NCBI GenBank assembly: GCA_031266135.1
Contig: JAISBP010000023.1
Coordinates: 31,514-95,513 of the forward strand
DNA from: Holosporales bacterium
Lineage (GTDB): Bacteria > Pseudomonadota > Alphaproteobacteria > RUG11792
Direction of reading: 5' to 3'
Length of the DNA: 64,000 nucleotides
Shown: one piece after another, positions 55,892 through 64,000 of the stretch
Numbering within the stretch: the first letter of the stretch is position 1
Layout of the letters: each line of letters starts with the position of its first letter
Program-made: the position numbers and the translations under genes
Notes under the pieces: model-generated
Told to the model about the DNA's origin: nothing
What the model saw: only the letters and a program-made list of their open reading frames with translations
Databases searched by the model: none

Positions 55892-57346
55892 ATGAATCCA
55901 ACAATCAAAAAAACGATAATATTCATGCAATTAATGATAATGATGGTTTCAATTTCACAATCATCCACAGAGACTCAGCAACACCAACCAATGGATTGGG
56001 ATACTGCAGAAAGATTAATACGTAAAATAGCAAACTTCCAAATAAAAGTTCATGAAGATGCTAATACACTTAAAAGAAAATATCCATATCTTTTGTCCTT
56101 TAAATTCATCGAAAAAGTAATAAAACTAATTGATCAACTATATAAAATGCAAATAACCCACTGTGATTACCCTCCTCAGACCATCCTAGCAATTCTCGAA
56201 AAGAATTATCCCGAGAACATGCGTTTCCTAAAAAGAACTAACAAATGCGAGCCATATATAGACTACAATCAACACAATGAACCAATCCATACCATTGAAG
56301 CTAAACTAGTGGATATGATAGAAGCAATTGCAAGGGACCATCTCCAATTTCAAAAGCAAATCGTTCCAAGATATCTAACCCAGGAGGTTAACCAATGGAT
56401 ACAGAAAATCAAAAATGAAATATGGGCAGACCCAGCAGCAATACAAAGCCAACTTGGAGAGGGGTGTCTGTGTTTCAGAGATGAGATAAAGCAGTTTCCG
56501 GATATCATCCCATATAACGACAAAGAAGAATTTCAAAAAGCGATTTATGACTATTTCCCACGGTCACCATTAGATCCTGATATCGTGCAACAACTTATGT
56601 TCATTATTGAAAAAACCATCCTCCAGAAAGTACTCTCGCAATACGACCCACAAAATAGCCATAGTGCAGTTATAGCAGACCTCCAAACCAAGCATTTTTC
56701 TCCCAAGACGCAACCAAAAATTGATTTTCTATTTAGAGTTCTTACCAATCCATGGGTCCAGACCGCCAAATCCTCTCAGGTAGGGTATCGTATCATAAAC
56801 ACAGCAGTGCGATTAAGACAAGAGTCCGAAATTGAATACATGTTTACCCATGATAAGGCAGCTTTACCCGCGCAGCATCAAGAAGATTTGCAACATTTAG
56901 AAGATCGATTTGCAGAAGAATTTACACAATTCCACGATAAGTTTGCATTTGCATTGAGCGAAATCGACAATGGCTTGAAGTCTGAAATGAGTCATTTAAC
57001 AAATAGGACCGAAGAACTTAAGAGATCGATACAAGCTAGGCTCGAAGTGGATATGAGAGAGTTGCAAGCTAAGCACGAACAGGCAAAAAAACGCATAAAT
57101 GACAAGTATAAAAATATTAGAGAAGCACAAATAACAGATATAGATAAAGCAAAAGTCATACTACAACAAAGGCACCAAGACATTCTTGCCCAAAAACGTC
57201 AAGAGCAAGACAAAGAATTGGCAGACAGATCCGCACAATATCGAAGTGCCCTCCAATCAATACAAGTACCATTTACTGAAAGGCCCGGTTGGTACCAACG
57301 ATCGGTCAAGGTACGTCCAGAGAAGCAAATGCAGAGTCCTCCATAA
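55892..57346 (+). CDS. Orphan secreted protein with C-terminal coiled coil
   Basis: A 484-residue protein with a signal-like N-terminus (MNPTIKKTIIFMQLMIMMVSISQSS). The first two thirds are helical and unrecognised; residues from about 345 to 465 are a Lys/Glu/Gln-rich coiled coil (e.g. LQHLEDRFAEEFTQF, AKHEQAKKRINDKYKN, DKELADRSAQYRSAL). Ends QMQSPP. A coiled coil suggests a surface or scaffolding role. The ATG follows TGGGGAGATTACTAAA. Convergent with the next gene. Confidence 0.75.
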   Translation: MNPTIKKTIIFMQLMIMMVSISQSSTETQQHQPMDWDTAERLIRKIANFQIKVHEDANTLKRKYPYLLSFKFIEKVIKLIDQLYKMQITHCDYPPQTILAILEKNYPENMRFLKRTNKCEPYIDYNQHNEPIHTIEAKLVDMIEAIARDHLQFQKQIVPRYLTQEVNQWIQKIKNEIWADPAAIQSQLGEGCLCFRDEIKQFPDIIPYNDKEEFQKAIYDYFPRSPLDPDIVQQLMFIIEKTILQKVLSQYDPQNSHSAVIADLQTKHFSPKTQPKIDFLFRVLTNPWVQTAKSSQVGYRIINTAVRLRQESEIEYMFTHDKAALPAQHQEDLQHLEDRFAEEFTQFHDKFAFALSEIDNGLKSEMSHLTNRTEELKRSIQARLEVDMRELQAKHEQAKKRINDKYKNIREAQITDIDKAKVILQQRHQDILAQKRQEQDKELADRSAQYRSALQSIQVPFTERPGWYQRSVKVRPEKQMQSPP

Positions 57347-57425
57347 GATGATCACAACGGGCAAAACAAAAAAAAGGGGATGCACCTAGCCCAAGAAATA
57401 CCCACTCCCCCACCAAGCTTGGTTA

Positions 57426-59024
57426 TCAGCCTGATTTGCTTCTTGATACCAGAGTCCGAGTAATAGAAATATCTAGTATTTTATCCTCGTCAGTTGATAG
57501 CATGAGAGAAGGATTCGTTTTCATCGTGGTAGTGTACTTTCTCTCATTCCCTAATTTGATTTCATCAACTTTTACCCTTATATCACTGGGTAAGGCTTCA
57601 AATTCTTCTGAGAAAATATTAAATTTGATATTGACACAATGATATGGGTTGGTAGGATCGTGTTTAGGGAAAATCCAGGGGCGGAGTTCCAGTAACATTT
57701 GTAGAATGAAAGCGGTTAAATCTGAAACACTTTGAGTGGATATTATGTCTATTTCACTTGGTAATGGGTGAAGAGCCTTTATATTGCCGGCTACTTGATG
57801 TACTATGACATCCATTGGCAGTGAACTATACAAACTCTCTGGATGTATCACTGGATTAAATGGTTGAGATAGAGAGAAGATCAAATGTGAGCTAGAGCTA
57901 GTTGCAGTTGTCATATGAAATTGACCTAAGTATTGGTGTAATTCAGTGCCAAGTTGGGTGTCGCTGATAATAGTAATCTTAGATTGTTTTGGTAAAATGC
58001 TACGAATGTCCTTCACTGCTTGAATAAATAGTTTTATATTTGTTAATTGTGAGAGGCTTGGAATATATCCCATTTCTGGTATAGCCAGGTCAATCTGAGG
58101 GTCTTTCCCCAATCTAATAAATAACAGCTTGAGTGTCTCTAGTAATGGTGGAAATATTACCCTGTCTATTCTGTTATCCGCAGTCATGTAATACAGTAAC
58201 ATATAAGCGAATGGGTACTTCCCCATATAGAGGCGCTTCTGCTCAATGTACTCATCGGTAATATCTCCATCTGTATTCTCAGATGGAAATTCGGATCCAA
58301 TCAATATAATTTTTACCGGTGGATAGTATTTATCTGGCAGATTTGGTGGACACAACACTGGAGGAGCCCTGGAAGTTTTAAATTGAGCTCGCATCTGCAC
58401 ATCTCTTTGCTGTCGTTCTATCTCATCGGCTCGTATCCGCGCTTCTCTTTGCGCTCGTAGATCCAATTCTTGCTTTGCTTGGCATTCCTCAGCGTAAATT
58501 AGCCAAGGAAGTTCTCCGTATATATTAGAATCTATTAGCGGTCTGGCAAGAAAGTCTCCTTCTCCTTCGAATAAAGAAATTGAGTCCTCTAAAAATTCCC
58601 TTGTCTCGGCGTAGGAATCTGATATCTTTGATCTATCATAACAATTCTGTATGGCATAGTAGATTCTGTATTGTAGAAACATATAGAGTATTTGCCCTAG
58701 GTTGAATGTGTCCCCTGCGGATAAACCTATTATCGCGCCATTTTCAGGACTTCCAATGTACCGTAATGTGTTGTCTGGCATTCTTTGAAAGTGACTTGGA
58801 TTATTTAAATATAATTCTTTTGAATCCATTCCATTTCGGATTCTAGAAAAAGTTTGTGCTGCGAGTTCTCCGAATACGTACAGAGAGTACATATGTTGTG
58901 GTTCTTTGCACCACTCTGGACAATCTGGTAATTCTTGAACGCTAGCAATGAAATTTTTCGGAGCATGATCCTCTCCGCTAAAACCAATACTAGTAAAAAA
59001 TATTATACACAGGATTATCTTCAT
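57426..59024 (-). CDS. Orphan secreted protein with internal coiled coil
   Basis: I chose ATG 59024 (MKIILCIIFFTSIGFSGEDH signal peptide) over 59057. The 532-residue product is mainly helical with an Arg/Gln/Glu-rich coiled coil at about residues 195-230 (AKQELDLRAQREARI, ADEIERQQRDVQMRAQ), then an alpha/beta-like second half (VKIILIGSEFPSEN, KITIISDTQLG). No domain recognised. It is convergent with the previous gene across an 80-bp gap. Confidence 0.75.
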   Translation of the reverse strand: MKIILCIIFFTSIGFSGEDHAPKNFIASVQELPDCPEWCKEPQHMYSLYVFGELAAQTFSRIRNGMDSKELYLNNPSHFQRMPDNTLRYIGSPENGAIIGLSAGDTFNLGQILYMFLQYRIYYAIQNCYDRSKISDSYAETREFLEDSISLFEGEGDFLARPLIDSNIYGELPWLIYAEECQAKQELDLRAQREARIRADEIERQQRDVQMRAQFKTSRAPPVLCPPNLPDKYYPPVKIILIGSEFPSENTDGDITDEYIEQKRLYMGKYPFAYMLLYYMTADNRIDRVIFPPLLETLKLLFIRLGKDPQIDLAIPEMGYIPSLSQLTNIKLFIQAVKDIRSILPKQSKITIISDTQLGTELHQYLGQFHMTTATSSSSHLIFSLSQPFNPVIHPESLYSSLPMDVIVHQVAGNIKALHPLPSEIDIISTQSVSDLTAFILQMLLELRPWIFPKHDPTNPYHCVNIKFNIFSEEFEALPSDIRVKVDEIKLGNERKYTTTMKTNPSLMLSTDEDKILDISITRTLVSRSKSG

Positions 59025-59057
59025 CTTATTTATGTCTATCCTTAGTGCAGAAAACAC

Positions 59058-59252
59058 TATTTAGAATCTGATAGTATTCAATTTTAAATCTGATGTCAAT
59101 TACTACTACTATTCCGTTATATGTAAAGACACTAATTCGGTTGAGTATTGTTTTCGCTTTATGGTAGCATTTAGGTATTGAGAGATAAAAAGAAGCAGTA
59201 ATTTGGACTGAATTGCTGTTGGTGTTTTATTTTTGTTGGGAGACATTCTTTT
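59058..59252. other. Intergenic, tlc promoter region
   Basis: About 195 bp AT-rich, divergent genes on either side. TTGTTGGGAGACATTCTTTT precedes the tlc ATG and supplies a ribosome-binding site (GGGAG). No clear sigma-70 boxes were decided. Confidence 0.4.
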
Positions 59253-60782
59253 ATGAGTAAAGGCGAGAACGTAGGCGACGAACAAGGATTTACAGGTCTA
59301 CGATCTATTATTTGGCCCATCCATAACTTTGAATTAAAGAAGTTTTTGCCGATGGGATTGATGATGCTGTGCATCCTGTTTATATACACCCTGGTCCGAG
59401 ATCTGAAGGATACACTGATGGTGAGTTGTGCCACGGGAGGTGGTGCAGAAACGCTGGGTTTCCTGAAGCTTTATGGAGTCACACCGTCCGCCGTCGTCTT
59501 CATGATCGTCTTCGTGAAGTTAGCCAATATCTTTGAACGAGAAAAGTTATTCGTTGTTATTACATCGTTTTTCTTGGTATTTTTTGCGTTGTTCGGCTTT
59601 GTATTGTATCCACTGCGCGACATCCTTCACCTCTCTCAGGAAACGATCACATCGCTCCAGGGATCGATGCCGAGGCTCCATTGGGTTTGGCCCGTCATAG
59701 GGAACTGGAGTTACGCGTTGTTCTATATACTATCCGAACTCTGGGGAAGCGTCGTTTTAACGGCGTTATTTTGGCAATTCGCAAACGAGATAACGAAGGT
59801 TACAGAAGCCAAGAGATTCTACAGTCTCTTTGGATTCATCGGGAATTTCGGACTCCTTGCCTCGGGATCCGTCATCATCATCTGCGCAAACTTTGCGAAG
59901 GGGAGTACCGGAATCGATGCGTTCGGCGTCAACCTCCGATACCAGATGGGAGCCGTCATCCTATTTGGAGCGATTTTATTGTGCCTATTGCACTGGATGC
60001 ATAAGCGCGTCCTGAAGGACCCGAGATTTTATAATCCTGGGGAAGGTCAGAAGAAGAAGAGCAAGCCGAAGCTTGGCCTAAAGGAAAGCGCCAAAATGAT
60101 ATTTACTTCTCCTTACCTGCTCATGATTGCGGTCCTGATGCTGGCCTATGGCGTTTCAATCAACCTCATCGAGTGTGTGTGGAAGGGGCAGATCAAGATG
60201 CAGTATCCAGATGCCAACGACTATAACGCCCTGATGGGGAAGCTATCATTCACGACGGGTTGCATCACGATAGTCGTCATGCTGGTCGGTGCCAATATAC
60301 TACGGCGTTTTTCGTGGAGGACGGCGGCCCTCGTGACCCCTGTGTTCCTCCTGCTGACCAGCGTCGTGTTTTTTGGGGTGATAATGTATGAAAACTCCAA
60401 CGGACTGGAATCCAATATTATGGGGATATCCGTATTGCTGGTGGCTGTTGTGGTTGGTCTCGTGCAGAATGCCTTCTCCAAGGGCGTGAAATACTCCCTC
60501 TTTGACTCGACGATGCAGATGGCCTACATTCCACTCGATCAGGAGCAGAAGGTCAAGGGTCAGGCTGCCGTCGGAATCCTGGCGGGCCGCGGCGGGAAGT
60601 CTGGCGGAGCATTCATTCAGTCGACCCTCTTGCTTATGGCGGGAGGAGGTGTATCTCTTTCGAGTATGGTCGATATATTGGGATCCATCGTGTTTATCGT
60701 GGTTATCCTGTGGATTATTTCAGTCTGTGGCTTGAGTAAGAAATTCGAAGCTCTTACAGCCGAGAAAAAGGGGGCGGAGTAA
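59253..60782 (+). CDS. tlc: ATP/ADP translocase (nucleotide transporter, NTT/Tlc)
   Basis: A 509-residue inner-membrane carrier with about 12 membrane segments. It matches the AAA/NTT family of obligate intracellular bacteria and plastids: IIWPIHNFELKKFLPMGLMMLCILFIYTLVRDLKDTLMVS at the N-terminus, LYGVTPSAVVFMIVFVKLAN, SELWGSVVLTALFWQFANEITKVTEAKRFYSLFG, and a conserved lower part EFDSTMQMAYIPLDQEQKVKGQAAVGILAGRGGKSGGAFIQ-like. Such carriers exchange host ATP for bacterial ADP (energy parasitism) or import nucleotides. It supports an intracellular life style. A strong hairpin follows. Confidence 0.95.
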   Translation: MSKGENVGDEQGFTGLRSIIWPIHNFELKKFLPMGLMMLCILFIYTLVRDLKDTLMVSCATGGGAETLGFLKLYGVTPSAVVFMIVFVKLANIFEREKLFVVITSFFLVFFALFGFVLYPLRDILHLSQETITSLQGSMPRLHWVWPVIGNWSYALFYILSELWGSVVLTALFWQFANEITKVTEAKRFYSLFGFIGNFGLLASGSVIIICANFAKGSTGIDAFGVNLRYQMGAVILFGAILLCLLHWMHKRVLKDPRFYNPGEGQKKKSKPKLGLKESAKMIFTSPYLLMIAVLMLAYGVSINLIECVWKGQIKMQYPDANDYNALMGKLSFTTGCITIVVMLVGANILRRFSWRTAALVTPVFLLLTSVVFFGVIMYENSNGLESNIMGISVLLVAVVVGLVQNAFSKGVKYSLFDSTMQMAYIPLDQEQKVKGQAAVGILAGRGGKSGGAFIQSTLLLMAGGGVSLSSMVDILGSIVFIVVILWIISVCGLSKKFEALTAEKKGAE

Positions 60783-60792
60783 CCCGCCCTTG

Positions 60793-60840
60793 ATACCCCT
60801 CCCCCTTCTCCAATATTTTTTTTGATTGGGGGAGGGATCG
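60793..60840. terminator. Hairpin terminator after tlc
   Basis: CCCTCCCCC and GGGGGAGGG form a 9-bp GC-rich stem at the end of tlc with a loop that contains a T-run (TATTTTTTTTGATT). It likely ends tlc transcription and may also serve the opposing decayed gene. Confidence 0.6.
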
Positions 60841-60876
60841 GAGAGTCCCGTCTGTATTCCAAGAGAAGTACCGGGG

Positions 60877-61387
60877 TTAGCTCGCTCTGGCTAACTCCTG
60901 GGTGATGTAGTTAGCCAAAGCGACCCCGAACGTGCACATTTCTCCTGATGGGTATCTTTTGCCGCCCCATATTACAAAGTACGTCACATACATCTTTTCA
61001 TATTCATCTAGGTTTCTAATGGAGGCACGGAAGTCTAGCGCCTGTTTGATAGAGGCTATTTGGTTCTCCCAAGATACATCCCCATCCACAGCTTTTCTGT
61101 ATAATTCTCCCAAGCCGCGGGTCTCAAAATGTGGCTCAATCGTACCATCGACCTTCTGTTGATCTCATGATCTCAGTTGTATGGGATTAAATATGACGAA
61201 CCTCCGGTCCTGACCAAACAAAAGTTGAGAAATCGAGTACGACTTCCTCAGTAGAGAAACATCCGGATTTATTGGGCCTCGGATTTTTTGCAATATCCGT
61301 TCACGGGCATCAGTCGCAGAACTCTCCGGGAACAGCAGCCCCCCCCCCCAGAATAATGATGACAGCGTATTTCATAATCTTGGTCAT
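60877..61387 (-). pseudogene. Decayed secreted-protein gene with a poly-G tract and an in-frame TGA
   Basis: Reading from ATG 61387 (TAGTTATG, after GGAGTAAA), a signal peptide MTKIMKYAVIIIL is followed by a run of 11 G (complement of 61339-61349). With 10 G the frame would continue LLFPESSATDAR and on to a TGA at codon end ...IQLRS; after it the same frame runs on as DQQKVDGTIEPHFETRG and then LGELYRKAVDGDVSWENQIASIKQAL to a stop at 60877. So one extra G and one TGA break a gene of about 170 codons. The tail has YEKMYVTYFVIWGGKRYPSGEM and is unrecognised. A sequencing error in the G run is possible, but the TGA also interrupts it. Confidence 0.7.
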
Positions 61388-61922
61388 AACTATTTACTCC
61401 TCTGATTAAAATAAAGACGATCGGTCGACTGAGCCTACCAGTCAGTAGTTGCATGATAATGTGGTTGTTTCATGTTGTCAATCCTTATGATCCACTGTAC
61501 AAAACTCCCGACAATTATAGGATTGAGCGTTGATCATCTACTCAATCTATGATTCCTTATTCATTTTTCACTCCGAAAGTGGGAGATTAGTGATGAGATA
61601 ATCGGCAAAATCACCCCAAAACTTGCGCATTGCCCAGATTGTGTAGATCGTTCCAGACGATGCTTACATGGTCTGCACGAATTCCTTACAAGGGCAATGC
61701 AAGCAGCCACCTGATTCTGGTTGCCCTTTTGGCTGGTTCATCCCATATTTTGGAAAGAGCTCCTATAATTAACGTAATATAGATAAGATTTATGATAAAT
61801 CTTTCAGTTTTTACTTGATTGTTTAAGCTATTCGTAGCAAAATAATTATATAAGCTCATCGTAGCTGTAATAGATAGTAAGTCTCTGGGGTGTGGAGCTT
61901 ATTTAAACATGGGAGGAAACAA
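61388..61922. other. Long intergenic region, nothing clear seen
   Basis: About 535 bp without a supported gene, tRNA or repeat. The right part is AT-rich and leads to GGGAGGAAACAA before the next start. Confidence 0.4.
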
Positions 61923-62561
61923 ATGAAAAAAGTGATGTGTTTCATTATTGGTATGATGGTTTGGTATTCTAACCAATCCACATCCGCTACAGGTAGTTTG
62001 GTAGCGCAAGCCATGGAACAAGATTTGTTTGGACAGTCGATCGTTGGACAACACATCATTAATCAAAGCGATAGGGAAGATTGCGGATTATTCAAACTCG
62101 ATTCGCAAGATCTAAAACAATCCTTTTACACAGGTATATCTCTATTTGAGAGATGGAAACTAGTGTTTGATCGATCACCAACGGCGGATGAAGTTGTATT
62201 ATGGACAACGTCCGGATGCCTCCCAGAGAAGCCAAAAACGGATAGAAGAAAACAGTGCATGGTAGCAGATTTAGGAGATCTTTATTATCCACTAAAATCA
62301 ATTACTGAAGATGAAGACCGGACTAGATTCCTGTTATTAATGGTCGGTGTAGAAAAAGCCAGAACATTCCTCAGCGATTCAGAAAATCAATTAAGTCATA
62401 GCGATATCGATAAACCCAGTGTGTACAAAAAATGGTTTACAGTTGGCTTTCAAGTCGGAGTAGCAGTTGGGGTGACAGCATCCTTGGGATTTGGAGTCAA
62501 AATGGTTTATGACAAGCTTGCGAAGGACTACCAATGGTTAATCAATACTGACGTGGTCTAG
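61923..62561 (+). CDS. Orphan secreted or membrane-anchored protein
   Basis: I chose ATG 61923 (GGGAGGAAACAA ribosome-binding site), starting a signal peptide MKKVMCFIIGMMVWYSNQSTSA. The 212-residue product ends with a hydrophobic segment (about residues 180-205, VGFQVGVAVGVTASLGFGVKMVY), which may anchor it in a membrane or form a helical hairpin. No family is recognised. Ten bp separate it from the GspF/PilC-like gene, possibly making a small operon. Confidence 0.7.
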   Translation: MKKVMCFIIGMMVWYSNQSTSATGSLVAQAMEQDLFGQSIVGQHIINQSDREDCGLFKLDSQDLKQSFYTGISLFERWKLVFDRSPTADEVVLWTTSGCLPEKPKTDRRKQCMVADLGDLYYPLKSITEDEDRTRFLLLMVGVEKARTFLSDSENQLSHSDIDKPSVYKKWFTVGFQVGVAVGVTASLGFGVKMVYDKLAKDYQWLINTDVV

Positions 62562-62570
62562 AGGCCAGAG

Positions 62571-63725
62571 TTGAAATCATTCCTGTGTAAATTTTTGACT
62601 GAGTCGGAAGGAGTTTCTTCCGACCTTATCTACGCGAGATCTGAAGAAGATCTGCGACGAGCTTTCAGTAAGGAAAACAGATTATTAATTTCAGTAAAAG
62701 ATCAGCACAGGACAATTAAAAATCCGACGACATCATTCACCCTTCCCTTCCTGAAGAACCTCAGTCAGTTATTGGATAACAGGTTAGAGCTCCTCGCTGC
62801 CCTCGATATTGTTCGTCACCTATTCAGTGAATCTGAATTTAAAGCCATTATAAGGGCGATCATAACCTGCGTCGTTGAAGGTTATTCTTTTTCTAAATCC
62901 ATCGCCGAATTCCCGGCATATTTTGATACTCTATCGATAAAGACCATCGAGATTGCCGAACGGACTGCATGCCTGGATAAGGCCCTCCACAATATTATCG
63001 ATTTCATTTCGGCAACCGAATCCGTTAATAAAAGATTGAGACGCTCCATGATTTATCCGACGATACTATTTATCTTTATTTTAATCGCCATAATCTTCTG
63101 GATTATTTTTGTTATTCCTAAATTTTCTGAATTATTCTGTGATTTGGGTATGGATTTACCTTGGATTACTAGATGCGTACTATCTGTAAGTTCATTCTGC
63201 AATGACCATATCATTTTCTTTATATTGATACTTTCGATTATCTGCTTCACGATATTATATTTAATTCATTCCAGGTGTGTACGTGACAAGATTATTGCAT
63301 TCATTCCAATACTCAAAGAGATTAATCGAGAAACGAAGGTCATGACATTCTTCTATGGAATGTCACTCATGCTGAAAGAAAAGATAAATCTACTGGATGC
63401 GATTATGAATATAACCTGCAATACTGAATTCGGTAAATTAGAGGGTTACATAAGGAATGGAAGCTCATTGGCAAATGCTATGAAAAAGTGTGATATCTTC
63501 AAGAAATACGAGATATCGGTGATTGAAACTGGAGAACAGGCTGGAGATTTGTGGCCAGCATTCCAGGCTGCAGCCAATATGCTGAATTCTCACCTACGCG
63601 ATAAGGCCGAGAAAGTCATCACGCTTATACAGCCAGTGACCATAGCCTTCATCGGCATTCTGATGATAGTCATAATTTATTCCGTAGTTGTTCCGATGTA
63701 TTCGAGTATAGAAACGGTGACCTAA
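62571..63725 (+). CDS. GspF/PilC-like type II secretion / type IV pilus inner-membrane protein
   Basis: A 384-residue protein starting at a TTG after GAGGCCAGAG. It has the T2SS-F architecture: two cytosolic helical domains each followed by hydrophobic segments near residues 162-183, 208-230 and 353-377. Typical blocks: LPFLKNLSQLLDNRLELLAALDI, a repeat-like second domain (FFYGMSLMLKEKINLLDAIMN), and VIETGEQAGDLWPAFQAAA. It assembles pilin or pseudopilin filaments with an ATPase; no ATPase is in the window. The prepilin at 44593 is a possible client. Confidence 0.88.
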   Translation: MKSFLCKFLTESEGVSSDLIYARSEEDLRRAFSKENRLLISVKDQHRTIKNPTTSFTLPFLKNLSQLLDNRLELLAALDIVRHLFSESEFKAIIRAIITCVVEGYSFSKSIAEFPAYFDTLSIKTIEIAERTACLDKALHNIIDFISATESVNKRLRRSMIYPTILFIFILIAIIFWIIFVIPKFSELFCDLGMDLPWITRCVLSVSSFCNDHIIFFILILSIICFTILYLIHSRCVRDKIIAFIPILKEINRETKVMTFFYGMSLMLKEKINLLDAIMNITCNTEFGKLEGYIRNGSSLANAMKKCDIFKKYEISVIETGEQAGDLWPAFQAAANMLNSHLRDKAEKVITLIQPVTIAFIGILMIVIIYSVVVPMYSSIETVT

Positions 63726-63742
63726 GTTAGTCTTTGGAAAAA

Positions 63743-63850
63743 GGGACTGCACTTAAGACCTGCCGTGTACTTTGGTGTACACCAAAAAGATGAATATAAG
63801 TATTCGAGTCGTGGCTCGACGAGGTATGAGGCCGGCTATTGGAAGCTTGT
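63743..63850 (+). repeat. Degenerate palindromic element copy 6, long class
   Basis: From CCGTGTACTTTGGTGTACACC on, it matches the middle of the long-class element (CAAAAAGATGAATATAAGTA then TTCGAGTCGTGGCTCGACGA). The 5' end is much altered (GGGACTGCACTTAAGACC) and the 3' end box is gone. It begins after the GspF-like stop and lies in an intergenic stretch. Confidence 0.7.
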
Positions 63851-63892
63851 GAGAGCTCTATAAAAACTCCCCTAAATAGATATTAGAGTTCT

Positions 63893-64000
63893 TTTGAAAC
63901 CTTCAGAATCAGAATTATTGGAAGGAGACAAGGAGCACAGAACCGCAGCGTACTTGAGTGTACGTGAGGATTCGAGCACCGAATCGACGCACCAAGAAGC
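63893..64000 (+). repeat. Palindromic element copy 7, short class, cut by window edge
   Basis: From GAAACCTTCAGAATCAGAAT to the window end, in step with copies 1 and 5. It is open in the frame LLKPSESELLEGDKEHRTAAYL... HQEA. It may lie in a gene or between genes beyond the window. Two elements thus lie back to back after the GspF-like gene. Confidence 0.85.

Noticed and set aside
57412..57423. ACCAAGCTTGGT palindrome between convergent genes
   Set aside because: 12 bp only, no loop or T-run; expected by chance.

Overview
The window comes from the chromosome of an alphaproteobacterium that probably lives inside host cells (Rickettsiales/Holosporales type). The evidence is a contiguous str-S10-spc-alpha ribosomal supercluster, a nucleotide (ATP/ADP) translocase of the kind used by intracellular bacteria to import host ATP, many orphan Sec-signal proteins and M91-like metallopeptidase-like proteins, and repeated palindromic elements inserted in frame in housekeeping genes, like the Rickettsia palindromic elements. 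KdsB implies a Kdo-containing LPS. I cannot name the genus from sequence alone.

Layout. 1-455: 3' end of a PIF1/RecD-like helicase. 529-18497: rpsL-rpsG-fusA-tuf and then the ribosomal protein genes through secY, adk, rpsM, rpsK, rpoA and rplQ, all on + and tightly spaced, followed by a BamE-like lipoprotein gene and tsaE. 19369-25279: a minus-strand accessory cluster made by duplication. It has two copies of a two-gene unit (M91-like HExxH protein followed by a secreted protein), two tandem copies of a small secreted protein, and a larger HExxH protein that shares a C-terminal module with them. 25544-27653: a minus-strand operon of MntA/HepT toxin-antitoxin, a DUF2608-like HAD lipoprotein and a Vat/CatB-like acetyltransferase. 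28.8-40 kb: mixed housekeeping genes (TolQ/MotA-like, prfA, PhzF, rsmE, an MFS transporter, ruvX, an AddA-like helicase, an amino-acid permease). 40.2-42.6 kb: an intact M91-like copy and a secreted metallophosphoesterase-like protein. 42.8-46 kb: pyk, a prepilin-like gene and kdsB. 46-49.3 kb: orphan secreted proteins with proline-rich repeats. 49.4-55.7 kb: rpmF-plsX-fabH, HIT, ileS and ndk. 55.9-62.6 kb: two large secreted coiled-coil-bearing proteins, tlc, a decayed gene with a poly-G tract, and another small secreted protein. The window ends with a GspF/PilC-like gene and two palindromic elements.

Most interesting structure. (i) A family of roughly 130-165 bp palindromic elements (at least seven copies plus fragments) encodes a KPSESELLEG...HRTAAY...EDSSTGST-like peptide. 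It lies in frame inside rpmD, adk, an MFS gene and ileS, and outside genes at about 52.1, 63.75 and 63.9 kb. (ii) The 19-25 kb and 40 kb M91-like family shows intact, frameshifted and nonsense-interrupted copies, shared leaders and module shuffling. (iii) A roughly 175-bp inverted repeat at 28.5 and 44.35 kb brackets 15.6 kb.

Assignments of housekeeping genes rest on conserved motifs read directly. Roles suggested for orphan secreted genes are inference. No tRNA or rRNA gene and no CRISPR array was seen.
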